A program made the position numbers and the translations under genes. A model generated the notes under the pieces. That model did not search any database. It worked only from the letters and a program-made list of their open reading frames with translations, and was not told where the DNA came from. A stretch of 63,989 bases of DNA. Source: an uncultured Lachnospiraceae bacterium (GTDB taxonomy: Bacteria > Bacillota > Clostridia > Lachnospirales > Lachnospiraceae). Shown here piece after piece: positions 8,495 to 17,374 of this stretch. Where the stretch lies: positions 1 through 63,989 of the forward strand of contig CADAKQ010000012.1 in the NCBI GenBank assembly GCA_902788555.1. Reading direction: 5' to 3'. Every line of letters starts with the position of its first letter. Position 1 is the stretch's first letter.

Positions 8495-9958
8495 ATGGCG
8501 CTTAATTTAGATAGCTCCAATGTAGCTACAAGAGAAAACAGAATCGGTTCCATAACAGGATATATAGGAAGTCTTTCCGACCTTGCCGAAAAGAGTCAGT
8601 GTGGAACCCTTAAGGGCTGTTCAAGATGCTTTTCACAGTCAAGTACATGCTTATCAAGCTGTGCTTTGGGACAGCTTTCAGCTATACGTGATATAGCGAT
8701 TATCCATCACGGACCGGCAGGCTGTTCAGTTGCAAGTGCAGGTTCTTATTATCTGGATAAGGTTATGGCAAAGAAGCGTGGAGTAACCAATAACACCGTA
8801 TATGTCGGAACCGATATGAATGAAAATGATACTATATTCGGTTCGGCAGAGGCGTTAAGGGATATTATCATCGAGGTAAATAAAAGATATTCTCCGAAGG
8901 CGATATTTGTAACAAGCTCCTGTGCTACGGGAATAATCGGCGAGGATATAGACAGTGTGGTTGATGATGTAAAGGCTGATATTGATGTGCCTATCGTTGC
9001 GGTTCATTGCGAAGGCTTTAAGTCGCGTATCTGGGCAACAGGCTTTGATATATCCGACCATGCGGTGCTTAGCTCGATAGTTAAGCCTCCGAAGGAAAAG
9101 AGAAATACGATTAATTTCAAGAACTTTTATGAGAGTGCAAGACCTGAAATTATAGAGATGTTCAAGGAGTTTGATTTGGAACCGATATTCTTATACTGTA
9201 ACTCTACAGTCGAGGAGTTAAGCCATATATCAGAGTCTCTTGCAACGACCTGTATCTGCGGTACACTTGGCAATTATCTCGGAAACGGTCTTGAGGAAAA
9301 ATACGGAGTCCCATACATAAGAACCATTAATCCTCTCGGAGTGGCAGGCTTTGAAACCTGGTTACGAGAGATAGGAAGAGTTACGGGACGCTCGGAGAAG
9401 GTTGAAAATTACATTGCAAAGCAAAGGGAAATATACATTCCACAGATAGATGCCATAAAGGAAAAGCTTAAGGGCTTAAGGGCAGTTTTAGGTATGGGTC
9501 CCGGTTATACCTTTGAGGTATCAAGAGTATTAAATGAGCTTGGAGTCGAGGTTGTTTGGGCACTTGCATGGCATTATGACAAGAAGTATGAAAACGGTGA
9601 TGTTCCACCTTCCATGAAATATCTTCTTGAAAATGATGTGGACTTTGAGGCAAGCGTAGCTGACCAGCAAAACTATGAGGTTATGAATATCCTCAAAAAA
9701 TATCAACCTGATTTGTACCTTTCAAGACATCCGGGGTCAACCGTTTGGGCAATTAAAAACGGTACGCCTGCAGTTTACGTTGCGGATGAGTATATGATTT
9801 TCGGATACAAGCATACATTAGAGTTTGCACAGTCTATATTGGACAGTATCAATAACAGAAGCTTTGAGAAGAATCTCGCAAGGAGAGTTAAGCTTCCGTA
9901 TACAGACTGGTGGTATCAGCAAAATGTAGATAAATTCTTAGAGGAGGCCGGTAAATAA
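8495..9958 (+). CDS. Nitrogenase component 1 alpha-like subunit (NifD-like), first pair
   Basis: A 487-residue member of the nitrogenase component 1 family. P-cluster-type cysteines are Cys52, Cys77 (HHGPAGC) and Cys143 (SSCATGIIGED), spaced as in NifD; Cys172 lies in the conserved VHCEGFKS. Cys255 in CICGTLGN aligns, 15 residues ahead of the YG(V/I)P motif, with the cofactor ligand Cys275 of NifD. At the place of the second ligand, His442 (five residues after the GIP-like proline), this protein has Ala. Extra cysteines cluster at residues 36-56. It overlaps the next gene by one base. Probably forms a D2K2 complex with NifH as donor; substrate unknown. Confidence 0.9.
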   Translation: MALNLDSSNVATRENRIGSITGYIGSLSDLAEKSQCGTLKGCSRCFSQSSTCLSSCALGQLSAIRDIAIIHHGPAGCSVASAGSYYLDKVMAKKRGVTNNTVYVGTDMNENDTIFGSAEALRDIIIEVNKRYSPKAIFVTSSCATGIIGEDIDSVVDDVKADIDVPIVAVHCEGFKSRIWATGFDISDHAVLSSIVKPPKEKRNTINFKNFYESARPEIIEMFKEFDLEPIFLYCNSTVEELSHISESLATTCICGTLGNYLGNGLEEKYGVPYIRTINPLGVAGFETWLREIGRVTGRSEKVENYIAKQREIYIPQIDAIKEKLKGLRAVLGMGPGYTFEVSRVLNELGVEVVWALAWHYDKKYENGDVPPSMKYLLENDVDFEASVADQQNYEVMNILKKYQPDLYLSRHPGSTVWAIKNGTPAVYVADEYMIFGYKHTLEFAQSILDSINNRSFEKNLARRVKLPYTDWWYQQNVDKFLEEAGK

Positions 9959-11256
9959 TGGCAAAGCTATTGGATAAACAAAGATATAAATGTGCACTCG
10001 GTGCGATGCAGACAGTTCAGGCCATTGACAGAGCGATACCTATCCTTCACTCAGGTCCCGGCTGTGCTCAAAAGCTTTCCGATTCCATAGGAAGCTCAGG
10101 ATATTTCTCGCCAAACATTTTCCCTTGTACGAGTATAAACGAAAAGGACGTTGTGTTCGGTGGAGTAAAGAAGCTCGATACAACAATTGAAAATGCTCTA
10201 AAGGTAATAGATGCAGATTTATTTGTGGTACTTACCGGATGTATCCCTGAGATAGTGGGAGATGATACCGGTGAGGTTGTAAGCCGCTATCAGGAGGATG
10301 GTAAGCCTGTGGTATATGCGTCCACGGCAGGCTTTAAGGGAAATAACTATAAAGGTCACGAGCAGGTTATAGATGCTATCATAGACCAGTTCCTTGAAAA
10401 ATCAGAGGAAAAGGAAAAAGGGCTCGTAAATATCTGGGCAGATGTTCCTTATCAGGATTTATTCTGGCTTGGCAATATCAAGGAGCTTGAAAAGCTTATT
10501 GCCGAGATAGGATTAACTCCAAATACGATATTCGGATATAAAAACGGTATTGATAATATAAAGAAGATACCTAAAGCCGAGTTCAATCTTCTGGTATCAC
10601 CATGGGTTTCTCTAACCAATGTCAAGAAGATGGAAAGAAAGCTTGGCATACCTTACCTTCACTATCCGACACTTCCTATCGGTGCCTTTGAAACAAGTAA
10701 GTTCTTAAGAACGGTAGGAGAGTTTGCGGGAGTTGATAAGGATAAGGTTGAAGCGGTAATAAACGAGCATGAGAATTACTATTATTATCTTATAGAAAGA
10801 TATGCGGATTTGTTCCTTGAGACCAGAGTTATGGCAAAGCAGTTTTCTGTTGTTGCGGATGCTCAGTATGCACTTGGCATAACCAAGTTTTTGGTAAATG
10901 ATCTCGGACTTTTCCCTGCAAAGCAGTTCGTGGTGGATGATACGCCTAAGCAGTACAGGGATAAGATAAAGGAAGAGTTTGAAAACTTAAACTACGGTAT
11001 TAAGGCCGAGGTAAGCTTTGAAACCGATGGTTACAAGATACATAATGAGATAAGAGAACATGATTATCACGGATATCCTCTTATACTCGGAAGCTATTAT
11101 GAAAAAGAGGTAACCGGAGAATTAGACGGACATTATCTCAATATATCCTGGCCGGTACAGGATAAGGTTGTACTGGATGATTTCTATGTAGGATATACAG
11201 GCGGAATCAGACTTATCGAGGATATATATTCGGTTGCGGTTCAGAGATTTAATTAA
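9958..11256 (+). CDS. Nitrogenase component 1 beta-like subunit (NifK-like), first pair
   Basis: A 432-residue NifK-like partner of the preceding protein (start overlaps stop in TAATG, so coupled translation). All three P-cluster-type cysteines are visible: Cys12 (YKCALGAM), Cys36 (HSGPGC) and Cys95 (LTGCIPEIVGDD). The C-terminal half contains the usual component 1 Rossmann-like repeats, including VVADAQYALGITKFL. It has no long N-terminal extension of the kind seen in molybdenum NifK. Confidence 0.9.
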   Translation: MAKLLDKQRYKCALGAMQTVQAIDRAIPILHSGPGCAQKLSDSIGSSGYFSPNIFPCTSINEKDVVFGGVKKLDTTIENALKVIDADLFVVLTGCIPEIVGDDTGEVVSRYQEDGKPVVYASTAGFKGNNYKGHEQVIDAIIDQFLEKSEEKEKGLVNIWADVPYQDLFWLGNIKELEKLIAEIGLTPNTIFGYKNGIDNIKKIPKAEFNLLVSPWVSLTNVKKMERKLGIPYLHYPTLPIGAFETSKFLRTVGEFAGVDKDKVEAVINEHENYYYYLIERYADLFLETRVMAKQFSVVADAQYALGITKFLVNDLGLFPAKQFVVDDTPKQYRDKIKEEFENLNYGIKAEVSFETDGYKIHNEIREHDYHGYPLILGSYYEKEVTGELDGHYLNISWPVQDKVVLDDFYVGYTGGIRLIEDIYSVAVQRFN

Positions 11257-11303
11257 GACTTTATATTAAGTAGCGGATTAGAGATTAAATTAAGGTTAAC
11301 TAT

Positions 11304-11356
11304 GCCGGTTATTTGCAGACTTTTATATTTGCAAGTGACCGGCTGGTGGCTTTTCT
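11304..11356 (+). terminator. Hairpin between the first D/K pair and the second NifX gene
   Basis: A 14-bp stem with two G-T pairs (GCCGGTTATTTGCA with TGCAAGTGACCGGC), followed by a T-rich tail at 11346-11360. It would act as a complete or partial terminator, so expression of the second half of the cluster may be lower or independent. Confidence 0.6.
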
Positions 11357-11379
11357 TTTAGTAAAGTCAGGAGATAGAT

Positions 11380-11883
11380 ATGAGTTATAAAATAGCGGTT
11401 GCAACATCGGATGAAATAAATGTTGATGAAACCTTCGGTCAGGCAAAGAGATTTATAATCTATGAAGCCGAAGGTAAGACATATAAGAAAATTGAAGAAC
11501 GTAATGTGGAAGACGGTTCTGATGCTGATAGTAAAGCTTCAGCAAAAACCTCAGAGTCAGTTCAGGTAGGCTGTGAAGCAAGTTCAGGCTGTGATTCTAA
11601 ACCGGAGAGTTGCGAGGTAGGTGCCGGCTGCGGCTCGGGAACCGGCTGTGGCGGTGGAGGCGGCTGCGGTGGAAACGGAGAGGTTTCCTTTAAGATTTCT
11701 TCCCTGTTTGACTGCCGTGCCGTCGTGTGTAAAAAGATAGGTGTATCGGCTCAAAAGCAATTTGAGAAAAAGGCAATTTCTTATTTTGATGTTTCCTGTT
11801 CTATCGAAGAAGCACTGGATAAGATTACATTTTACTATAACAGGATAGATAATCATGTGTCACTTAGAAATAAAACCGATTAA
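11380..11883 (+). CDS. NifX-like protein with Cys/Gly-rich insert
   Basis: A 167-residue protein. Residues 1-45 and 105-150 match the NifX/NafY fold (start YKIAVATSDEINVDETFGQAKRF; end FDVSCSIEEALDKI). Between them lies a low-complexity insert (about residues 46-100) with six cysteines in CG-rich repeats such as AGCGSGTGCGGGGG. The insert sits where the domain normally has a short exposed loop. It may bind metal or Fe-S cluster (inference). RBS AGGAGATAG precedes the ATG. Compare the insert-free copy at 6086-6445. Confidence 0.82.
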   Translation: MSYKIAVATSDEINVDETFGQAKRFIIYEAEGKTYKKIEERNVEDGSDADSKASAKTSESVQVGCEASSGCDSKPESCEVGAGCGSGTGCGGGGGCGGNGEVSFKISSLFDCRAVVCKKIGVSAQKQFEKKAISYFDVSCSIEEALDKITFYYNRIDNHVSLRNKTD

Positions 11884-11953
11884 CCATATCGGGATAATAT
11901 GATATACTCTTATATAGTCATATTATTATTAAGGTATATCAGGGAGGTAGTAT

Positions 11954-12376
11954 ATGAAAATTACAACAAAAGGAAGAAATGCCCTAAAGCTGATGATTGA
12001 TATCGCAGTTTATAATAACGGTGAGCCGGTAAAAATCAAGGATATTGCAGGCAGACAGGACATTTCCGAAAAGTATCTTGAGCAGATAGTTTCGGTATTA
12101 AATAAGGCCGGAGTTGTAAAAAGCATTCGTGGAGCAAAGGGCGGATATGTTTTAAGCAGAAAACCGGAGGAATATACGGTTGGCCAGATACTTCGAAGCA
12201 TAGAGGGAAGCCTTTCACCGGTTGAGGATACCGAAAATGATAATTCTCCTGCCGGAATAGTCAGCAAAAGGGTATGGGATAAGCTTGAAACTGCCATAAA
12301 TGATGTCCTTGAGGGACTTACTTTAGCTGATTTGGTGGAATGGTATTATGAGCTTACAATGGATTACTGTATATAA
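11954..12376 (+). CDS. Rrf2-family regulator, CymR-like
   Basis: A 140-residue winged-helix repressor (MKITTKGRNALKLMIDIA; helix-turn-helix in KDIAGRQDISEKYLEQIVSVL; wing RGAKGGYVLSR). The three Fe-S cysteines that IscR and NsrR carry near residues 90-105 are absent, as in CymR, the master repressor of cysteine metabolism in Bacillus and Staphylococcus, which works with CysK. It stands between the two D/K pairs and probably couples the locus to cysteine status. A/T-rich dyad-like sequence upstream (about 11899-11932) may be autoregulatory. A CymR-like box lies in the cysK promoter. Confidence 0.88.
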   Translation: MKITTKGRNALKLMIDIAVYNNGEPVKIKDIAGRQDISEKYLEQIVSVLNKAGVVKSIRGAKGGYVLSRKPEEYTVGQILRSIEGSLSPVEDTENDNSPAGIVSKRVWDKLETAINDVLEGLTLADLVEWYYELTMDYCI

Positions 12377-12447
12377 GTTAAGAAAATAGTGTGGTATGAG
12401 ATATAAGCTGTTTTAATATATTTATATAATATGGAAAGGGTAATAAT

Positions 12448-13890
12448 ATGGCTGAAAAAAAGTATTCGGGTGTAAGAGAAAGTAAGCCCGGCAGAGTAAA
12501 TGATCTTGGTGATAACAGCAAGACAATTGAGGAGGATTTCAAAAAGGGTTGTCTTAAGAGGGCAGACAGAAGCTTCGCCCAGGGACTTCAATGCCAGCAG
12601 ATTAACAGTATGGCTGCGCTTATGTCCTTGGAGGATGCAGTGTTTGTGTCACATTCACCACAGGGCTGTGTGGGCTGTACCATTATGGCAGTCGATATGT
12701 ATAGGGTAGGTCAGGCACACAGAGGAATTAAAAATATTAAGAATCCGAGAATTATTGTAACCAATCTTGATCAAAAAAGTGTCGTATTTGGCGGCGAGCA
12801 AAAATTAAAGCAGTCAGTTAAAAAGGCGGTTGAAAGATATAATCCAAAGCTTATCTTTATATATGCTTCGTGTGCATCGGGAATAATCGGTGATGATATC
12901 GACGCGATTGCAGGTGAGCTGCAGGAGGAGTATGAGGATGCAATCATCGTGCCTATTCACTGTGAGGGCTTTAAGTCAAAAATCTGTGCGTCCGGCTTTG
13001 ATGCGGCATTTCTTTCAATTAATAAATACATTTTAAAGGGAGAAAAGCAGCCTAAAGAAAAAGGTCTTGTTAATCTTTTTGCACCGACTACCGTAAGCTA
13101 TGCGGATCAGCTTGAAATGGAAAGAATGTTAGAGCTTATCGGTGTCAGGGTAAATTATATACCATTTTACAGCTCCCTTGAAAAGATAAGACAGATACCC
13201 AGGGCAGAGGCATCAACCTCTATATGTAAGGTATTTGCCGATGAGTTTATGAAGACCTTATGGGAGGATTATGAAATCCCATATTCACATACAGTTATGC
13301 CAATCGGTATAAGAAATACCGACAAATGGTACAGAGGAATTGCCAAGGTGCTTGGCAAGGAAAAAGAGGTTGAGGAGATAATTGCTAAAGAGCATGAAAG
13401 AATTGAGCCTCTGGTAAAAAAGATAAGAGACAGACTTGAGGGCAAGCGTGTATTTATCTGCGGTGGTACGGGTCGTTCCTTTGCGGCAGCAGCACTTATC
13501 GATGATTTCGGTATGAAGCTTGTGGGTCTTGAAACTCCGACCTATGATGACGATGCACAGGTTGATATAGAATATTTAAACGGAATACATAAGGACTTCG
13601 TGGTAGATGTAGCCAATATGCAGCCTTTTGAACAGGTAAACCTTGTCAATAAGCTTAAGCCGGATGCATTTATCGGCATACCGGAATGGACAGCTAGATT
13701 TGGTATACCGACCACGCATGTACTTGACGGAAAACGTCCGACCATGGGTTATGACGGACTTTTGTATCTTGGTAACAAGATTGCAGACCAGCTTGAAAAT
13801 CCGGGCTTTAACAAGAAGCTTTCAAAGCATGTCAAGCTTCCTTATAAGGATAGCTGGTACGAAGAAGATGCGTTTAAGTATATCGTGTAA
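12448..13890 (+). CDS. Nitrogenase component 1 alpha-like subunit (NifD-like), second pair
   Basis: A 480-residue component 1 protein, only distantly similar to the first D subunit. P-cluster-type cysteines are Cys49, Cys74 (SHSPQGC) and Cys142 (ASCASGIIGDD); Cys172 lies in HCEGFKS. Cys260 (STSIC) aligns, 15 residues ahead of YEIPY, with the NifD cofactor ligand Cys275. The position of His442 is Leu, with a His two residues earlier (IPTTHVL). ATG 12448 follows GGAAAGGG. With its partner downstream it forms a second reductase or an assembly scaffold analogous to NifEN. Confidence 0.9.
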   Translation: MAEKKYSGVRESKPGRVNDLGDNSKTIEEDFKKGCLKRADRSFAQGLQCQQINSMAALMSLEDAVFVSHSPQGCVGCTIMAVDMYRVGQAHRGIKNIKNPRIIVTNLDQKSVVFGGEQKLKQSVKKAVERYNPKLIFIYASCASGIIGDDIDAIAGELQEEYEDAIIVPIHCEGFKSKICASGFDAAFLSINKYILKGEKQPKEKGLVNLFAPTTVSYADQLEMERMLELIGVRVNYIPFYSSLEKIRQIPRAEASTSICKVFADEFMKTLWEDYEIPYSHTVMPIGIRNTDKWYRGIAKVLGKEKEVEEIIAKEHERIEPLVKKIRDRLEGKRVFICGGTGRSFAAAALIDDFGMKLVGLETPTYDDDAQVDIEYLNGIHKDFVVDVANMQPFEQVNLVNKLKPDAFIGIPEWTARFGIPTTHVLDGKRPTMGYDGLLYLGNKIADQLENPGFNKKLSKHVKLPYKDSWYEEDAFKYIV

Positions 13891-13980
13891 ATGCAGTGGT
13901 TGAGGATAAGTTAATAATGTATATATTAATTTATCGTGTGCTAAAAGGTAATGTTAGTTATATCTTAGGAGGAAAAATCT

Positions 13981-15270
13981 ATGTCTCAAATATTGGAAAA
14001 TCCACGCGGTGGCTGCGTGCTAGCGGGCGTAAACTCTGTTCTTGCGGCAATTGACAGAGTATGTCCTATATTTCATTCAGGACCGGGCTGCTGTATGCAG
14101 ACATCGGCTGCAGAGCAGGGACAGTCAGGTCATAAATCATCCTGCTTTGTAAGCAGTGTTTCAATTCCATCAAGCAATATGCTTGAAAAGGAGGTCGTGT
14201 TCGGAGGTCTGGATAAACTAAGAACTACTATCCAGGGTTCAGTTGATATAATAGATGCTGATGCATATTTTGTTTTAACAGGCTGTACCGCAGGTATAAT
14301 AGGTGATGATATAGCCAGTGTAACAGAGGAATTTCAGGCTAAGGGAGTAAGTGTATATTCTATAGACACCCCGGGCTTTGCCGGAGACAGCAACCTCGGA
14401 TATGAGGTTGTATGGAATACCATGATAGATCAGGTCATAGAGGAAAATGTGCCGCGTGACGACAAGCTTGTCAATATATTTGGCATAGTTCCTTATCATG
14501 ATCCTTTCTGGAGCGGAAGCCTTGAGGAAATCGACAGGATACTTTCCAAGCTTGGACTTAAGGTCAATACATTTTTTACAAAGCACCAAAATATCGAGGA
14601 TGTACGTAAATGTTCCGGTGCAGCGCTTAATATAATTATTAATCCATGGTTATTTAAGGGACCGGCAAAGAAATTTGAAGAAAAATTCGGCGTACCATCC
14701 ATAAGAATTGCGGGTAATCCTATCGGTGCTACCGACACTACTGCCTTTGTGCTTAAGGTTGCGGAGGCGCTTAAGCTTGAAAAAGCGCTTGTAGATAAGG
14801 TGATTGACGAGGAAGAGGATTATGTGTATAGTTATCTTGGTCAGTCGATAGGTGTACTCAGCTGGAAGCGTTTTGCCGTTGTGGCAGATGCAACCAATGC
14901 CATAGGTATAACCAGATACCTTGCCAACGATTACAGCTTTACACCTGTACTTGTGGTTATATCCGAGCCTATCTATCGTGAGGAGGATAAGCAAAGAATC
15001 ATAGATATGATAACCAATCTTGAGTATGCAAGACCGCCTAAGGTGGTATTTACCGCTGACCAGTTTGAGATAAATGATACAATCTTAAGTGAAGAGGAGG
15101 ATATCACGCTCTTAATCGGCAGTACCAATGAAAAAGAAGTCGGACTTGAAAAGGGAATCCAGTTTATAACCGCAGCCTTCCCTATGAACGAAAGACTTGT
15201 GTTCAATCGTACATATACCGGTTATCGAGGAAGTCTGACTTTTACAGAGGATTTGTATGATAACTTATAA
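13981..15270 (+). CDS. Nitrogenase component 1 beta-like subunit (NifK-like), second pair
   Basis: A 429-residue NifK-like protein with Cys12 (RGGCVLAG), Cys37 (FHSGPGCC) and Cys102 (LTGCTAGIIGDD) in P-cluster positions and a second vicinal cysteine at 38. Good AGGAGG site before ATG 13981. Ninety bases separate it from its D partner, unlike the overlapping first pair. Together with 12448-13890 it could be a second substrate-specific reductase or a cofactor-maturation scaffold; sequence alone does not decide. Confidence 0.9.
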   Translation: MSQILENPRGGCVLAGVNSVLAAIDRVCPIFHSGPGCCMQTSAAEQGQSGHKSSCFVSSVSIPSSNMLEKEVVFGGLDKLRTTIQGSVDIIDADAYFVLTGCTAGIIGDDIASVTEEFQAKGVSVYSIDTPGFAGDSNLGYEVVWNTMIDQVIEENVPRDDKLVNIFGIVPYHDPFWSGSLEEIDRILSKLGLKVNTFFTKHQNIEDVRKCSGAALNIIINPWLFKGPAKKFEEKFGVPSIRIAGNPIGATDTTAFVLKVAEALKLEKALVDKVIDEEEDYVYSYLGQSIGVLSWKRFAVVADATNAIGITRYLANDYSFTPVLVVISEPIYREEDKQRIIDMITNLEYARPPKVVFTADQFEINDTILSEEEDITLLIGSTNEKEVGLEKGIQFITAAFPMNERLVFNRTYTGYRGSLTFTEDLYDNL

Positions 15271-15335
15271 TGTTCCGGAGATAACGAAGTTTTAAGTCGG
15301 GCTTGTCTTTGGAAAAATGATAAAGGAGAAAACTC

Positions 15336-15923
15336 ATGCAAGCTAATATTACAAGAGACGAGGCATTTTTGTTATTAAAAAAGTACAACAAGGATCCGTT
15401 TCATATAAGGCACGCCCTTACCGTAGAGGGAGTTATGAAATGGTTTGCCAAAGAGGAAGGCTATGGTGAAGACGAAGAATACTGGGGCATAGTTGGACTT
15501 CTTCACGATATTGATTTTGAGGAGTATCCTGAAGAGCATTGTATAAAGGCACCTGAGCTTTTACGAGAGGCAGGTGTAAGTGAGGATGTGATTCACGGAG
15601 TGTGCAGCCATGGATATGAGCTTACGGTTGATGTTAAGCCCGAGCATGATATGGAAAAAACACTTTATGCAACGGATGAGCTTACCGGTCTTATATGGGC
15701 TGCGGCTCTTATCAGACCATCAAAAAGTGTTCAGGATATGGAGGTAAAATCCGTTAAGAAGAAATATAAGAGTGCCAACTTTGCAGCAGGCTGTTCCAGA
15801 GAGGTCATTGAACGTGGAGCAGACATGATGGGGATTGAACTTTCGGAGCTTATCCAAAAGACGATACTTGCCATGCGAAGCTGCGAGGAGTCGGTTAATG
15901 AAGTCATGAAGGAATATGAGTGA
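15336..15923 (+). CDS. HD-domain hydrolase
   Basis: A 195-residue HD-superfamily metal-dependent phosphohydrolase: FHIRHALTVEGVM supplies the first histidine, GLLHDIDFE the HD pair (about residues 56-57), and CSHGYE a further histidine, with TDELTGLI downstream. Close relatives are annotated only as HD domain proteins; substrate (nucleotide or other phosphate) unknown. It is the last gene of the nif-like run, 65 bp after the second K gene, and ends directly at a long palindromic element. Confidence 0.85.
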   Translation: MQANITRDEAFLLLKKYNKDPFHIRHALTVEGVMKWFAKEEGYGEDEEYWGIVGLLHDIDFEEYPEEHCIKAPELLREAGVSEDVIHGVCSHGYELTVDVKPEHDMEKTLYATDELTGLIWAAALIRPSKSVQDMEVKSVKKKYKSANFAAGCSREVIERGADMMGIELSELIQKTILAMRSCEESVNEVMKEYE

Positions 15924-15926
15924 TAG

Positions 15927-16231
15927 AAAGAGTGACTTGGCGTGAACCTTGTCACAATTAATAATATGATTACTACCTATCAGATATAAGCGGGTCTATT
16001 TGTTAGCATTTAGTCCGATTTGCGTTAAATCAAAAGTGAAAATTCGCATATAGGTGCGTAAAAAATCGAATTGTTTGAGCGTAGCGAGTTTTCGATTTTT
16101 AGCACCTATAAAGAATTGAACGCTTTGATTTAGCAAATTGATGACTAGCTAACAAATAGACCCGCTTATATTTGATGGGTTGCAACCGTAGAATTGAAAA
16201 TTGTGACAAGGTTCACGCCAAGTCACTCTTT
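15927..16231. repeat. 305-bp palindromic element with 33-bp perfect terminal inverted repeats
   Basis: The ends 15927-15959 and 16199-16231 are perfect 33-bp inverted repeats. A second nested pair, 15984-16007 with 16148-16171, is perfect over 24 bp. The centre contains a further hairpin with TATAGGTGC/GCACCTATA and AAATCGAA/TTCGATTT around GAGCGTAGCGAG. The single strand could fold into one very long hairpin. There is no convincing gene inside. It looks like a MITE-like or intergenic palindromic unit placed between the HD gene and a terminator. Confidence 0.85.
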
Positions 16232-16271
16232 AATGGGTTATCAACTATGTTGATAACCCATTATTTTTTTT
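16232..16271 (+). terminator. Strong Rho-independent terminator
   Basis: Perfect 14-bp stem (AATGGGTTATCAAC with its complement), 3-nt loop, then an AT-TTTTTTTT tail. It closes the nif-like operon. Its stem also happens to spell GTTAT-N11-ATAAC (16237-16257), the palindrome seen before LysR and cysK. The remaining 16272-16383 is leader for the transporter genes with no further feature recognised. Confidence 0.85.
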
Positions 16272-16383
16272 ACTTATTATCATTCAAAATGATAGCGAAA
16301 CATCGGTTTTATCAAATTTACAAAGGCATGTACATGGTGTTAATATCACAGCATATTCAAAAAAAAGAAAAGAGGTAATTTTT

Positions 16384-17343
16384 ATGAGAAAACAATTAAA
16401 GAAAAAAATTGCAGGTTTACTTACTGCGAGCTTTATAGTCGCAAGTTTATTTACCGGATGTGGTAAGAAGGAAGAAAAGAAGGATGACAATCAGACAGTT
16501 GCGGAGGCTACGGAGGCAGCCGAAGGAAGTGAGGTTGATACCGAGGCACCGGTAGAAAAAAGAAAGATAGTTATAGCTACATCGGGAGCAGGTCCTGAAC
16601 CGTTTTGCTATACAGATGAGAACGGAGAACTTACAGGTTATGATATAGAGCTTATAAGACTTGTGTTTGAAGGACTTCCACAGTATGATGTTGAATTTGC
16701 AGTCTGCGAGTTCCAATCGATATTTACAGGAATTGATACCGGTATCTATCAGGTAGGCTTAAACCACCTTGGATATAACAAGGAAAGAGCAGAGAAGTAT
16801 CTTTATACAGATACCTATGATGTAGGAAGTCATTCCATAGCAGTAAGAAAAGGCTATGATGAGATAAAGTCACTTGCTGATATAGGTGGTCACAGCACAC
16901 AGATAACAGCAGCAAGTGCCAATGAAACAACCTTCCTTCGATACAATGAGGAAAACCCGGACAATCCGCTGGATCTTACTTATATAGAGGTTGACAATAC
17001 ACTTGTTGATGTTGCAAACGGTGTGGTTGATTTTGAGTATTTCACAACCGCAACCTTAGAGGCACAGATTGCTGAAAAAGGACTTGAGGATAAGATTGAT
17101 TTAATTCCTGTACCTATCGAGGATTCAGAGAATTTCACAGGCGGACTTAAGGGTATATTCTACATCGTTTCTAAGGATGATACACAGCTTGCAGATGATA
17201 TTAATGCAAGAATTGAAGAGCTTATAGCTGACGGTACAGTTGCTGAGCTTAGAGCAGAGTGGTTTGGTGACAGCGCAGATGAGCTTACACTTGAGTATGT
17301 TGAAAGATGTAAGGAATACATCGCAAATGAACTCTCAGAATAG
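16384..17343 (+). CDS. Amino-acid ABC transporter substrate-binding lipoprotein
   Basis: A 319-residue extracytoplasmic binding protein of SBP family 3 (polar amino acids, cystine, opines). Signal peptide residues 1-26 end in the lipobox LFTGC, then a charged linker, then the binding domain beginning RKIVIATSGAGPEPFCYTDENGELTGYDIELIRLV. Followed by matching permease and ATPase. Given its position after the sulfur/nitrogenase-like cluster, cystine or another sulfur amino compound is a likely ligand (inference). Confidence 0.92.
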   Translation: MRKQLKKKIAGLLTASFIVASLFTGCGKKEEKKDDNQTVAEATEAAEGSEVDTEAPVEKRKIVIATSGAGPEPFCYTDENGELTGYDIELIRLVFEGLPQYDVEFAVCEFQSIFTGIDTGIYQVGLNHLGYNKERAEKYLYTDTYDVGSHSIAVRKGYDEIKSLADIGGHSTQITAASANETTFLRYNEENPDNPLDLTYIEVDNTLVDVANGVVDFEYFTTATLEAQIAEKGLEDKIDLIPVPIEDSENFTGGLKGIFYIVSKDDTQLADDINARIEELIADGTVAELRAEWFGDSADELTLEYVERCKEYIANELSE

Positions 17344-17374
17344 GAATAAACTCAGTAAATAAGAGGGGATAAGT

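Noticed and set aside
16172-16378. 68-residue frame overlapping the end of the palindromic element and terminator
   Set aside because: Made of inverted-repeat and terminator sequence, no ribosome site, no family resemblance.
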